64,000 bases of DNA from Brachionus manjavacas (GCA_019054805.1 JAHQIY010000006.1:1302001-1366000); one strand, 5' to 3'. Positions 45,899 to 58,659 are shown, numbered from the stretch's first letter. Translations and numbers: made by a program. The notes: generated by a model not told the origin, from the letters alone.

Positions 45899-45985
45899 GC
45901 CCGAATGAGCTTCGGTGGTCCGGTGTGCAGGCTTCAAACCTGTAGCTGTCTAACGACAGAGTGGTTCGATTCCACCATTTGGGCG
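45899..45985 (+). tRNA. trnU-TCA: tRNA-Sec (selenocysteine, anticodon TCA)
   Basis: An 87-nt sequence with the animal tRNA-Sec layout. It has a 9-bp acceptor stem (GCCCGAATG with CATTTGGGC, two G-U/T pairs tolerated), anticodon loop CTTCAAA with UCA, long variable arm CTGTC-TAAC-GACAG, and T arm GTGGTTCGATTCCAC. Discriminator G is followed by genomic CCA and then a T6 polymerase III terminator (45989-45994). The D stem pairs less well than in vertebrates. This tRNA decodes UGA as selenocysteine, so the organism should have selenoproteins and the SECIS/EFSec machinery. It lies 600 bp upstream of the KIAA0319-like gene, with no evident link. Confidence 0.95.
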
Positions 45986-45989
45986 CCAT

Positions 45990-46583
45990 TTTTTAACCAA
46001 AAAATATTTTTGATAGAACAATTATAATTTTTTTTGTTCCTTGAAAATGTGTATAAAAAAGGTCTTAAACAAATTTATGCCGGAAATAAAAATTATTTAT
46101 TTCATTTTATTTTTTTCAAAAAAAATTTATTTCAAAAATCTTTAAAAAGCGTGTTATAATTACAGCACAAATTTTTGTCTTTAATGGTTCAAACTTTATT
46201 TGGGGTAATGGCAATTTAGCTGTCCTGTGTACAATTGCTGTCTCTTTCTCTGTAGGGCTTTGTCAAAATTTTCTCCTCACTATGTGACAAATGAGACAAA
46301 CATACAATTTGACAAGACAAATTTGGATCAGCTCTAGGCACCTAGCGATGACTAATTTCAAAAATCTCGAAGTTGATGAATCGAAAATAAATAAACATAA
46401 ATTCTGCTGCAAATTCTATTCAATACATAATTTCAAATGCGTCCCGTTCAAATCTTGCCTCTCTCTCATCTCTTGCAATAATCTTTTTTTTCTTTTTATA
46501 TATGCAAATTACAATATAATTATAGATTCACTTCAGTATTTCGTTTTTAACTTTCATAAACCAAATTATAATCCCAATACAAG
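45990..46583. other. Spacer between tRNA-Sec and the KIAA0319-like gene
   Basis: Must hold the promoter of the receptor gene. The plus frame at 46291-46587 is not recognised and lies just before the signal-peptide exon, so it is probably upstream or 5' UTR sequence. Confidence 0.5.
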
Positions 46584-49500
46584 ATGAAATTCATATTTTT
46601 TGTGTGCCTTTTGATCCCCTTTATGAGCACCCAAGGTAACTTTTTGTTTTCTAACCACTCTTAAATTGTTCTGAAGCAATCTCTGTAGACATATGCAATC
46701 CGAGCGTGAAGCTTGAACAATATCCGCCAGGCTTAGTGAGTTCCAACACAAAAATTCTCTCTGGCATAACTGGCACAAAGAATGTTGTGAATACAAGCTC
46801 GCTGCAAGAATGTGTGCTGTCCTGTTGCCAAGATGCGGCATGCAACTTTGCCTATCTGCAAAATTCCGCCGTTTGTTTTCTAATCACATGTTCTGGCGAG
46901 AAAAACTCATGCCAGATTGGAGTCAACCCTAAGAAGTCTTCCAAAGACCCCATTGATTACTTGGTCAATGTAAAGTCAACACCAAGTATCCAAAATGGTC
47001 TATTAGAAAGCCTAATAACCAAAGAAAAGGAAGACTTGGAATCTTTTTTGACAAATAGAGACAACGAGGATGAATGTTCACCAGGAGAGAGCTCTTGTCA
47101 GCCGTATGAAATATGCCGTCTTAACAAAGACAGGAATGTGTACGAGTGTGTTTGTCCTAGTGAGTACGGTTTTCGTCGAATAGATGGACGCTGCCGCGAG
47201 TTTTTGCCTAATACCAAAGGATGCCAGATGTACATTGATCAGTGTCCCAAAAATGAAGAGTGTCTGATGCGAAACAACTACAGAAAGCACGGAACTTGTC
47301 AGTGTGAGATTGGCACTAGACGCAACATGAAGACTTTTAAGTGCGAGCCTGAGCTGGACAATGATCTGGTCAAGAGTCGCAGGCGTCGACCACCAGCTGC
47401 ACAAGAAGAGTCCGAAGAAGAAGATGAAGAGACTTTTTGGGAGAAAATTTTGAAAGAAATTGGATTTAGGAGTAAGAAATTCGAAAAAGATGGCACAACT
47501 TTAGCAAGCACTAGAGTTACTGATCCGCCAAAAATTTTTACGAGCAATTTGCAAGCTAATGCTGGGCCTAGTCTAAATGTTTACTATCCGTCGCGTTTGT
47601 GTATCCTAAATGGAAGTTTGACCAATTTTTTGCTGGAGAAAAAAATTAATAAATGGGAATGGAGCAAAGATCCGTCAAGTCCTGCTTTTGGTGTAAGTGT
47701 TTTTTTACTTTTGATAAAAAAAAAATATAAGATATTTGCGAAATTGTTTGTTTAAAAAGTCTCATTAATGAAAAAATTTTTATTTTTTTGGAATCAAAAC
47801 CAAGAAAATTCTTGGACTGATTTTGTGAAATCAAATTAATTTTTATGTTTTTCTTAAAAATAATAAGTAATACATTTTTATAATTGTTTTATTGATTAAA
47901 AAAATGGTTATTCTAAATTTAAAAAAGATAAAATAATGAAAATTTAACTAAAAAATGATTTTAATTTATCTGGTTTTGAAAAATAATAAGGTCTTTTTAA
48001 ATTTTTTTTTTGACATTTTCTAGGCTCATGAATGACCCAAACAAAGCCTAAAGACTACTTGTACTCAGTGGTAATGAAAATTCGAATGCTACTTCGATAC
48101 ATCTGTTTGTAGAGAATTATATCCTGATGAAAATGAGCTATAATATGAAAAATTATTATTTTGATAATTCTTTTGATCAAAATAATAAGTTTACGTTAAA
48201 ATTTTACTCAGATACTAAATAGAGTCTAAGATTATAAATAAAAAACTATTTTTTTCCGAATTTTTTTGCATAATGTATTCTTTTTTTCTAGAATAAAATC
48301 TTACCAAATTTACTATAAATTTAGAGCAAAAATTATATCATTTAAAAGTAAATTGTCTAAAATATAATTTAATACTCAATATTTGTAAGTTGTAAAGGAG
48401 CAGTTTAGTTTCATTTAGGTTTCGGCAAATTTAAGTTTGAGATCAAGATTTTTTTTAATAATAGAAAAGAAACAAATTTTTTCCAAAGCAATTACTTGAC
48501 ATGTCATGTCAAGTTTATTTTCATTTTTAAAAATTTTAAAATATCCCTTTTGATCGAACTTTAATAAGTTAAAAAATTTAAATTGATTTTAATGAAAACT
48601 TACTTTAAAAGACAAAGAATTTACTGTTTTAAAAAATTAAAATTTATTTATGTGGGAAAATAACATTATTTAAGTTTGAATGAGTGGATATAAAAGTTAA
48701 AAATTTGAATTTTTGAATTAACTTAACCTGAATTATTTAAATTGTTGATTGTTTTTGTTAAAAAAATTAGAGATCATTTATCTTAATGTTAATTTGATAA
48801 TGAACCATTATTAGACATAACATGTCAAGTAATGCTTAGTATTTATTTCTTAAAAATTATCAAAATCATTAAGTTTTAAAATTTTAAACGATCGTTATCT
48901 TAAAATTCGATTTGAAACTTCAATTTTCCTAGGTTTCTTATTTTCTGCATACCTTTTCGTAAGCTTTTGAAAGTTTTTCGAATTTTTTTTTCAAACAAAA
49001 TTCGATTACCTTTACATTCTTCGATTAATTTCACAATGCTTCCAATGTTTGGTCACATATTTCCTACAAACGCTTATTTTACCAAATAATCACGTGGAGT
49101 CAATGGTTAGAGAGTCTTCCAACAAAAAATCTCCGAAGAAAACAAATTATAGCTCATTTTAATAAAATAAAATTTTCATTACTAAATAAGATCTTATTTT
49201 CTTTTTTGGAATGATTCTTTAGGATTTTGGATCTTTTTTATTTAGTTAAAAGATTGATTTTAATCATAAATATTTTGCAGTTATAGGGGTTATTGAAGAC
49301 TGACAAGAACCTATTTTTCATGACATGCCTCACACACATCATTTTCTCTTCATCATAAATTCAATTTTGATAATTTAGTCAGAGACAGCATAAATTCTTA
49401 AAATAAAAATAATGATATGTTTTTAATTTTTTTGTTGAAATAAAATAATGAAGTACAATTAGAGAAAAAAAAATTATGTTTTTGAATTTATTAAAATTTT

Positions 49501-52500
49501 GTTATTGATTTTTAAAAATTCAATTTCTTTTTTGTTCTTAAATTTTTTACCAATATTTATTGTGTACAAAAAATAGCTTTTTTAAAAGAAGAAAAAAATA
49601 TTCGTTATTTCATTACACTAATTATTTGAATAAAAACAAATAATTTAAGTTACTGAAACTTTATCACTTTTTCCTCTATAAAATGAGAACTTATTTTGAA
49701 GATCATTCAAATTTAAATTTCTTGATTGTAAAAAATTCTAAAATTTTTTATCAATTTTATCATAATCACGTTTAAAAAGCAATATTTTATAAATTGGGTT
49801 TAAAACCAATCAATATTATAGGACTTGGTCTTGTAGTTAAAGAATATCATGCTATTTTCGATAATTTTCATACAAAAAATTATACAAATTAACTTAAAAT
49901 CCAACAAATTTTAAAATTTAAATAGTAAAGAAATTAAAAAATTTGATAAAATTTTTTTCTTATTTTAAAAAAGTTATTTTTTGCATTTAAATAAAATTAA
50001 ACATTTAAACATTTTTGTTTTTAAAGAATAAAAACCAAATATTCTTTTTTTGATGTAATCTTTTTAATTTAAGTAAAAAATTTCAATAAATTTAACACTT
50101 CAAATTAGGGGTGGGAAACCAGTCATATCCGAAGAATAAAAAAAAATATTTTTGATCGAAAAACTTTTTTTTCTTTAAAAATTTCAGATTTTTTCAATTA
50201 AGCAATCGATAAAAGTTCAATTCTTATATGAAAAATAGAAAAAAAATTTTTTTTTTCTTAATATTTCTCTTATTCAAAATTGAACAGGTTTTTTTTTAAA
50301 TTTTTTAAAAAGTGTTGATCAAATATTAAATTTAAGATAATTTTTTTTTTTATTTAATTACTTGCTTAATTAGTTGATGTATTTATCTAATTGCATGTTG
50401 TATTAAAATTGTCGAGTTCTTAAAACTTAGTTATTTGATAGAGATTTGCTGGTACAAATGAAGCGCCAGTGGTAGTCTATGAAAACATGGTCGAAGGCGA
50501 GTATAGGTTTGTGCTCAAAGTGTGGTCTAGTGAGGGTGAATTTAGTCAAGACTTTGTGCATGTGTTCGTACATGGTTCAACTAATGAAAATGTGCCAGCC
50601 CAATCCCATAATTCTGCCCAAATAAACCAAAATATGATCGAAATTGAGCTTGATATTGAGCCAAGTTTGCTTTCAGAGAGCCTTAAAATCGAATTTTTGA
50701 ACAAATTGCAGAATTTTTTGCTCCAAAACAAAGAGTTTAAATTAACCGATCCAAAGTTAGTGCTAATAAACTCGCGATTATCATACCTAGAAGAAAAAAG
50801 CAGTGTTGTTCTTGAGCTTTTGGTAACTGACATAGTAAATTCGAGTATACCAAGCGGAATCAGTGATGATTTGGTCTTAGGCGACAAAAATCGCTACATT
50901 TGCCCTAGTGCACCTATTGTGCTCCAATTAAGAAAAAAACAGAAAAGTTTCAAAAATCTTCTTGACTCTATCCAAACCATAATAGAACGATTTCAAACCA
51001 ATAGACTCAAAAATCAAACTTTAAAGGGCACACTTGAGCAACTGGACAGCAAAAAGAACCAGGTGCTGGACTTTTTGAATGTCAAAATTTTAAGCATTAG
51101 ACAAACAACCTGTTTCGATGATAGATTGTTAGATCAAAATTTGAACCATACTTATTCTTGTTCGGGCCATGGCACATGCGACATGCATTCCAGAAAATGC
51201 ATTTGTAATAAATATTGGATGCCCAATTATTCAAGATATTTTTTGAACTATGAATCAGATTTGACAGATGGAAACAACTGTGGTAATTTATAAATATTGA
51301 AAAACAGAAAACAAAATTTTTAAATTTTATTTAGAATACAACATTCCGTTAACTGTTTTGGTACTTGTGTTAATCGGGTTCCTAGCCTATTTGACGCTTA
51401 AAGTTATCTTTAAATACTTTTTTTACTATATGTGCTGTTGTTGTTTGTGCTGTCGTCGAATTAAAATAGATAAGCAAAAGTCCAAGAGGCTTTTAGGAAA
51501 TTCAGGTCTAGATGAAAGCTATTTGAACGACAGCATTGATTTGGATGACTATGACAATAAATATAAAAAGTAAGTTAAAATTTTTTTTTTTGAAGCAATT
51601 ACAAGCTGTTCTAAATAATATCACATTATATATTATATATAACATCACAAAATTAAAGCTTACATCACATTAAAATTGATTTAATGTGATGTAAGCTTTA
51701 ATTTTCAGTAAATAAAGCTTTTATATCTCTTTCTTCGAAAATTTGGAGAGATTTCTTTTTTAATTTTGAAAATCTATCTTGACTTTAACTTTAATTTTTA
51801 CATTTTTGACTATACAAAAATTTGACAATACTAAAATAAATCTAATTATGTCCTGAAATTTATAATTTTCACTGTTTTTTGAAATCATATGCTGAGTTTT
51901 ACCAGAAATTTGAATTTTTAACCAAATGTTAATTACTAAGGTTCAATTTTGTTTCCTAATTTTTTTATTTAATTTTTAATTATTTAAAAATTTAAATTTT
52001 TATATCAAATTAAAAATTTAAATAAATAAAAATTAGTAATTTGACTTTTTTTGCAAAATGCCAGGTCAAAGTAAAAAGGGAAATTTTATTAAAATAGATG
52101 AGCGAAAGATATTGAAAACTGAACTCAAAAATGCTGAATAAAAAAAGAAAGCTTTATTCAAAGTCTTCGCAAAATCAACTTTTTAAAAAAATGATTCTTT
52201 AAAAAAAAATTTCCGACTGTCTTATTTCTTAGCAGAATTTTGATTTTTTCTTGCTTGATTTACGAGAAATTAAATGAAAACATTTTTTCTAATTAGCCAA
52301 AATTTGGTTCTCTAAATTCATCAGGTTATTATTCATTGATTGTTTTATCTAAAAATAATAAAATAATTTCAGGAACTTTTCTTATTAGATAGATTATTTT
52401 CTTATTTTATTAACAAGATAAGAAAAAAAAATAACTAAACAATTATTGTTAAATTTTTACTCATCAGATCTTAAACTCTAAATTCGTTCAAGAAAAAATA

Positions 52501-53156
52501 AAAATTTAATGAGTTGAAAGAATGAAAATTTTTTCTTAAAAAATATAAAGTTTGCAAAAATTTTTATTAAAAAATCAATTTTACTACAAAGGCTTAATTT
52601 ATTTCCTTAAGTATTTTATTTTTCAGTATTCATTTTTTAAATTTCAAAATTTTAATTTATTAATAAAAAACATAAAAAAAAATTGGCAGTTAAAAAAATA
52701 TTAATGCTCTTTAAAAAATAAATTCCTATAGCAAGGTTTGTTTGTTCCGATAAATTTTCAAAATTTTTGTTTTCAATACTCTAAAAACTTCATTAATTTA
52801 GAAAGCCAAAAGGGTTCTTGGACCGACTTAGACTTGTACCAGGTTCGGGTTCAAAGCGCCTGAAGCATAAGTACGCTCTTTTGCAGTCGGATGAGAATGA
52901 TTCAATAAATGATTCGGAAAAGTTTTTTAAGAAAAATGGAATTTTAAGTGACGAGCAACTCGGCGCTCAGCTTGATTTGAATGACGATGAGGAAGTGGTG
53001 TATGAAGAAACAATGATAAATGATGCCAAAAAAGAAAAGCAAATAAAGAGGACTCGATCAAAAAATACAATCTCATTTAGAAAAGACTCAATTAATCACT
53101 TTTTATCCTCTAGTCACAGGATAGCGAATCTTAAATCGATTTTGATCATTCATTAG
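46584..53156 (+). CDS. KIAA0319: KIAA0319-like membrane protein: MANSC, two Cys-rich modules, single PKD, TM, five exons
   Basis: A complete gene of 828 codons. Exons are 46584-46635, 46689-47692, 50442-51282, 51335-51569 and 52802-53156; all junctions have GT/AG and phases agree (1, 0, 1, 2). Order: signal peptide MKFIFFVCLLIPFMSTQG; MANSC domain (about 20-92, eight Cys); EGF-like modules (about 147-186 and 196-236); a basic-then-acidic stretch (SRRRR followed by EESEEEDEE); one PKD-type beta domain spanning exons 2-3 (about 305-395); a C-terminal Cys-rich segment with SCSGHGTCDMHSRKCICNKY; a TM helix (TVLVLVLIGFLAYLTLKV) followed by CCCCLCCRR; and a tail with KRLKHKYALLQSDEND. Vertebrate members carry about five PKD repeats; here only one is seen. 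They act in neuronal migration and adhesion. AATAAA is at 53242-53247. Intron 2 is 2.75 kb. Confidence 0.9.
47693..50441 (+). other. Intron 2 of the KIAA0319-like gene
   Basis: 2.75 kb of A+T-rich sequence starting GTAAGT and ending GATAG. No further PKD exon or recognisable repeat is visible in it. Confidence 0.7.
51649..51705. repeat. Perfect hairpin with 26-bp arms in intron 4
   Basis: Left arm 51649-51674 and right arm 51680-51705 are perfect complements with a 5-base loop ATTGA; the arm core is AAAGCTTACATCACATTAAA. It lies 80 bp after the exon 4 donor of the KIAA0319-like gene. Confidence 0.92.
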
Positions 53157-53360
53157 CATTAAACATTTTTTACTTAAAATATTATTTTTTTTAACTTTTC
53201 GTTTATTTAATGATACCATTATTTGTTAAAAATTTTTAAGAAATAAAAATTTTAAATTCGAAAAAAATTAATTTTGAAAAAATATTTTTTGTTTTTATTT
53301 TATAAGTTAATTTCACCAGCCACTTACGGCTACCAATTGATAACAAGCAACCTTCAACAT
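52780..53360 (+). repeat. Duplicated segment, copy 1 (last KIAA0319-like exon and 3' flank)
   Basis: 581 bp covering 22 bp of intron 4 including the acceptor, all of exon 5, and 204 bp of 3' sequence with the AATAAA. It matches 59754-60335 with one extra A in the second copy as the only difference I see. Confidence 0.95.
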
Positions 53361-53449
53361 ATCTTTAAACATTCTGAAAAAGAACGATTTACACCTTTTA
53401 AGATCAACTAACTTTATATAATAAGAAAAAATAAACTTTGGACCTTGCT

Positions 53450-54240
53450 TGTCTTTGCTGACTCTAAATCATTTTCATCTTCAACACTTGAGTCTGATAA
53501 TGACAAATAGTTTTGACTCGCACTATTTCCAGATGTGTCAAACTCCTCAGCATAATCCTGCTCCAGATTCTCACCCAAGCTGTTTTCCAAAAGCCTTAGT
53601 TATGGAAGAACTTCTACCTTATCTAAGAAGAACCTCACCAATTTTTAGACTCACTGGCTGACGCTTCGACCTTTTCAATCGATTGTGGCAATTTAGTGAA
53701 GTTTGTCCTATTACGCATCAGCTTTGCTGGAGCATAATTTGTGGAACAGTATGGAGTAGAATTATAGGCTCTTATAAAAGAGTTTATTTCTGACTTCCGA
53801 TTCTTCCCTTACATCTTCGAGCCAGTCACTAGCTTTCTTAAATTGCGCATGAATCTCTCACACTTGCCATTTGCTCTTGGCCAAAGGGGAGTTATTTTCC
53901 TATGATGGCTACCAATTGCTCTACAATACAACTTAAACTTTTTACCATTAAATGGTGGACTATTGTCCGTCCTTATCACTGACGGAATCCCAAAACATGC
54001 ATATAAACTGTCCAACCTTGGTATCACTATATCTCCTGATGTCGACCTTACAATCTTAATTGCAGCGAACCTTGTACAGTCATCCATCAATGTAAAGACA
54101 TAGTCACCTGTAGGAAGTGGTCCGAAAAAGTCAGCACTCACCTCATCCCACGCTTTCGACGGATTTCGGACGATTGACTGCTGTACTTTGAAATTTTATG
54201 GGTTGAAAATTTCAAGCGTTAACTTTTCGAACCCCTTCAC
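53450..54240 (-). pseudogene. Ty3/gypsy integrase relic
   Basis: The complement reads NPSKAWDEVSADFFGPLPTG (first Asp), then LMDDCTRFAAIKIV, VIRTDNSPPFNGKKF (second Asp) and ITPLWPRANGKCERFMRNL (Glu). A shifted frame follows with FIRAYNSTPYCSTNYAPAKL and a linker to about 53450. It belongs to a Ty3 lineage different from the relic at 24-28 kb. It lies directly after the KIAA0319-like gene in the opposite direction. Confidence 0.88.
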
Positions 54241-54717
54241 CTAAAGAAATGCATTTAATTTTTTAATTTGATTTAATTTAATTCAATTTTATTCATTTAA
54301 AATAAAAATTTGATTTATTATATCATCAGAAAAATAATTTAGAGTAGTGTCAGAGTTAAATAACTACAATACATATTTTTTCCATGTTCTTTAATATCAG
54401 TATAAGATCTCATCTTAAAATTTCTTTGGAGCACCCATGAAACCATAACATGCTCGTAATATATTTTGTGAAACAAAGAAATTTTAGTATTTTTTAAGCA
54501 TTCCTGAATTTTCTTATCGATTTATTTCAAATGAAAAAATTTTACTTGAATAATTAGAATAATTTTGAACAAAAAGATGGTAATATTTTGAAGTATGTTA
54601 ACCCTCAGATAATTTTAAGTAAATGAATCTCTTTTTGTTTGTTTTTAATTTTATTTTATTAAATAATAAAACTACAGATGCAACAAATACGACTCTATTA
54701 TGTTTGTGGAAATATTC

Positions 54718-54757
54718 GATTTTATTTATTTGTTAATCTGTACCGAGCTAATGCTCC
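54718..54757 (-). repeat. LINE-type 3' tail with hairpin (inverted)
   Basis: The complement reads GGAGC-ATTA-GCTC, then GGTACAGATTAACAAATAAA. It is almost identical to 55145-55184 in the opposite orientation. Confidence 0.6.
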
Positions 54758-55144
54758 TTACGAATAAGAATATGTCAAGTCTTTTTTTCTATTTAACTTT
54801 TTTGAAATTTTGAAATTAAGTTGTTTAATTAAAACTCAATACTTAAGCATGTTTAAATTTGAAATATAATTATGCAATTATTTTTAGAAATGTAAAATAG
54901 GAAAAAAAACTTGCCAAAAAAAATTAAAATAAAGTTAAATAATACTATTTCTTCTTTTTTTCCTGAACCATCAAATATTTAAAATATGTATTCTGTTACT
55001 CTCTTTATAAATTTACCTAATTTTAATTTTAATATTTCTCTATTTTTTTAACTTATATTATTTTCACTTTATTTTTAATTTTAATTTTATTCTATTTAAC
55101 TTTATTTTGATTTTTTTCTTTTGTTTTTATTTTTTTATTTTGAA

Positions 55145-55184
55145 GGAGCATTAGCTCGATACAGATTAACAAATAAATAAATTT
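55145..55184 (+). repeat. LINE-type 3' tail with hairpin
   Basis: GGAGC-ATTA-GCTC, then GATACAGATTAACAAATAAA. Forms an inverted pair with 54718-54757, about 390 bp apart. Confidence 0.6.
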
Positions 55185-56790
55185 GTTTAATTTAAAAAAA
55201 AATATCGATTAAGTTTAAAAAATACTATGCTTTTATTGCAAGTTTTAAATATAATTTATTTTATATTTTAAAAATTGTTTTTGGTATGAAACACAAAGCA
55301 GTTCCTAGTAGAAAAATACTTTTATTATTCACCATGTTTGAAAAAAAATATATAGAAATTAAATGCCTTTTTAAAAAAAGTATAATCTATGCCTTCAAAT
55401 CAAAACTTAAATTTCAATTTTCTCCTGAGCGCTTTTTAAAACTAAATAAAGATTTTAATTAGTTTTTGAAAAATTACTTTGCCAAAAGCTCAAGACTTTT
55501 CTATTAAATTAAATAAAAAAAATTTATTTCCTATAATTTGCTCTAGAAAAAAATATTTATAAAAATCTGCTCATAAATATTTGATCTTAAATTTTTAATT
55601 TAATTTAACAAATATCATTTTTGTTTAAATCCCAAAGGAATTTAAGTCAATTTTTTTTAATTGTTTTATTAAATTTAGAATATAAATAATAAAATGCTCT
55701 TTTATTTGTTTTGATTTTTCAATCGAGAAATCTTTCTAAATCAAACTCAACAAACAAAGAAGTTAATTAAAGAGTTTTTTTTTAATTATTTACTTTTTAT
55801 TTTGTTTTTTGAATTTTTTCTAAATTAATTATGCACAACACTGAGAATGTATTTAAATAGAATAGAATTAAATTAGCCCAAAAAATTACAAAACTTTATA
55901 GATATTTACAAAGCTTAATTTGTTTTTATCGGTTTTGATTTTTTTGTAGCTTTCTATTTGACTCGGCACTTGTATTGACACAGTCTAATCTTTAATCAAA
56001 ACTCTTAATCTCTTATATAAAGAAAAATATTCAAGATTCTATTATATTTTTGGTATTTCATTCATATTTTTTTGTAGCAATAAATAATTTTTTTGAGTTT
56101 TTTTTATTTTTTTTATAAATTTGTTGATTTAAAATTTTCAAAAACAGCTCTTGAGGGGCGGATCAAGAAGACATTTTCTAGACAACTAAACGCTATTACT
56201 TCAAACAAAAGTTAAAAAAATTCAGAATAGATAATTGTAGAACTAAGTTTGCCAGAGCTCTGTATAAAAAGCTTAAATTTTTCTAGGACACTTCTCTTGA
56301 CTATCTAATTTTTTAAATATCAAAGTAAATATTTAAGAGTAAAAAAAAACTGATCCAATTTTTTTTATTTCGACTAGGCTCATTAAATATTTATTAAAAA
56401 ATGATTAAAGTGTAATTGATATTTTCGTTTCATTTTGTTCTTTTGAAAACCATGAACAATTTTTTAATCTAAATTTTTTAATGCTTTTAATTAGGATTAT
56501 AAATATTGGGTGGCAGATCGAATTGAATTTTGTCAAAAATTAAAACAATTATTCTAGATAAATATCGATTTGTTAAATTTTTTTTGTTCAAAAGAAATTC
56601 TGGGCTTTGTTAATGACCCAAAAATGGTGATTAATAGATTGCCATAGTCTTATATCTAATAAGCCGTGACCATACAGTAAACTATTGACAAATGTTTTGA
56701 TTTAATCTTAGCTTATTTGTGGGCCAAAATTATCGAGCCTAACTCAAAGAAAAATCACGAAAAAACCACCTAAAGAAATTTTTTCTTTAG

Positions 56791-56797
56791 TATAAAA
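56791..56797 (+). promoter_or_regulatory. TATA box of the 193-residue gene
   Basis: TATAAAA, 41 bases before the start codon of the gene at 56838, followed by a second A+T motif CTATAAATA. The spacing to the ATG implies a very short 5' leader. Confidence 0.45.
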
Positions 56798-56837
56798 CCT
56801 ATAAATAAAAAGCTTGGTTGTGCTTTTCGGCTAAAAA

Positions 56838-57419
56838 ATGCTTTGCGATTCAAAGTCACAATTGAAAGCTGAGTTTAGAAAAAAGCTGAACAAATATCTG
56901 GCTTCTAAGGCTAGCAACGAGGAGGCGTCTAGAAAAGAGAATTTGCTGCAGAATTTTTCAGATAACCGGATCATAGAACGCATCTGTGAGAGTAGGCAGA
57001 GAGTGGAGCAAGTTTCAGGCATGAAAAATCAGGGACAGGAAATTCTTAAGCCGGTGGCGCTTAGGGCAAAAAGAACACCTTTGGAAAAAAGTAGCTACAG
57101 ATTATCGAGTTGTCTCAACTCTGAAAGCTCGATTGGTAAACGAGATAGCATGTTCATTGATCAGAGGTCGAGCTTCCGAGGCCAAAGAGATGCCAAAAGC
57201 AAGTCGATTTGTGCGGAAAATGAGTGGCAAACAAGCCGAGAGAGGCCTTGCTTGAATCTAATGAAAAATTTTGTCAAACAAAGCGATGACGATCTATGCA
57301 CTAGGACAAACCAATTAGCCGATAAAAATTCTAAATTTATAAGTAAAAATTGTTCAGATGACAAATTTATTCAGCAATTTAAAATTGATTTAAATCAAAT
57401 AGAAAATGACACTAATTAA
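56838..57419 (+). CDS. Hypothetical protein, 193 residues, intronless
   Basis: Real ATG start (MLCDSKSQLKAEFRKKLNKY) and stop TAA at 57417-57419. The coding sequence is G+C-richer than its flanks, as in the kinase and PCGF genes, and AATAAA follows at 57449-57454, which supports a real gene. The product is basic and polar, rich in Ser, Lys, Arg and Asn, with no signal peptide or membrane segment. The first 50 residues look helical (KAEFRKKLNKYLASKASNEE) and the rest disordered with six scattered Cys. I recognise no domain. It lies between the two copies of the KIAA0319-like last exon. It could be nuclear or cytoskeletal, but the sequence alone does not say. Confidence 0.65.
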   Translation: MLCDSKSQLKAEFRKKLNKYLASKASNEEASRKENLLQNFSDNRIIERICESRQRVEQVSGMKNQGQEILKPVALRAKRTPLEKSSYRLSSCLNSESSIGKRDSMFIDQRSSFRGQRDAKSKSICAENEWQTSRERPCLNLMKNFVKQSDDDLCTRTNQLADKNSKFISKNCSDDKFIQQFKIDLNQIENDTN

Positions 57420-57454
57420 TTTTTTTTTAATTATTTATATTGTTTTTTAATAAA

Positions 57455-58655
57455 ATTTAAAAAAATTATTTTGGGAAACAAAAATTTATTATTAATTGGA
57501 ATTATTACGCCTGGAGAATCAACTGATGATGGCATTTAAGTAAATTTCGATCCAATTCACAATTCAAAACCAATGTAATTAATTCGTAACTTTATTTGAA
57601 AAAAAACTTAAATATTAAATTAAAAAAGTGTAATTTTATTTTTTTATTTTATTAGTATCAAATTTTAATTGTACTTTTATTTATTTCTTTTTTTTTATCT
57701 AATGGAATTATAGATATACAGATAATTATACGTCAGTTGACTACACATCTAACTAAGTTGAAGAAATGCCTTATACTAAAAAAAAAGTAGATGAAATGTA
57801 TTAAGAGCTTTTTTATTTAATATTTAATTAAAATAATATCTTAAAGTAATAACTCAGCTAATAAGATAAAGCATTCGCTGTTTTAATAAAAATATAAATT
57901 CATAAGTCAAATAATGTCGTTTAGTTTCTTTTTTCTGTAGATAAAATTAATATTTTCGTTATCGGCACAAACGATCAAGGCAAATTTAATTATAAATTTT
58001 ATTTTAAGAAAAATATAACAATTGAAAAATAGTATTACCAAGTATTATGCAATTATTAATATTCATTAAAAAAGAAAATTTATAAATCAAATGTTCATTC
58101 AGATTAAAAATTTAAAAACTTTTTTTTTTATTTATTTATTTGGCGATTTTAAAAAAAAAATAAATAAAATAAAGTTCACGAAATTCAAAACTTTAGTGCT
58201 ATCTGAATTTCACATTTTTGACCCAAAATTCGTAATCTACGCCCTCAAAAACCCCAAAAAATAAATTTTTTTGAAGGGGGCAAAAAAAAATTTTTTACGC
58301 CCAGGGTTCCAAAAATAGCAAACCCTTTAAAAAGTTGTTGTTCTTTAAGACTCAAAATCTCAAAGATAAAACTTAAATATACTAAAAAAATATATATATT
58401 CTGAAAGAGCATAAAATTCTCTACATGCTAATGTAATTTAGAAAAAAAATAAAAGGGTGTGGCGGTTTTTGTTGGCTAAAAAAAGGAAAAAAATGTGTTA
58501 TTTCTGGTTTAAATCGTATCTCCTCCGAGGGATCAATTATGACAAGATAATTTTTTTTTTCTTTAAATCTAGACAAAATTACATAATTACTTAGAATATA
58601 AAAGATTTTTAATCTGTGTTTATTTATTTTTTTTTTTTTATTTTTTTTACTATCA
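57455..58655. other. Gene-free A+T-rich stretch
   Basis: No gene or clear repeat is visible. Confidence 0.5.
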
Positions 58656-58659
58656 CCAT

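Larger units (their letters stand above)
54241..56790. other. Gene-free A+T-rich stretch
   Basis: Only the two inverted LINE tails (54.7 and 55.1 kb) stand out. No frame resembles a protein. Confidence 0.55.

Noticed and set aside
46291..46587. 98-residue plus-strand frame upstream of the KIAA0319-like gene
   Set aside because: No family resemblance and A+T-biased residues; the signal-peptide exon directly after it is the supported start.
47078..47547. Antisense frames over exon 2 of the KIAA0319-like gene
   Set aside because: Chance frames opposite a well-supported Cys-rich coding exon.
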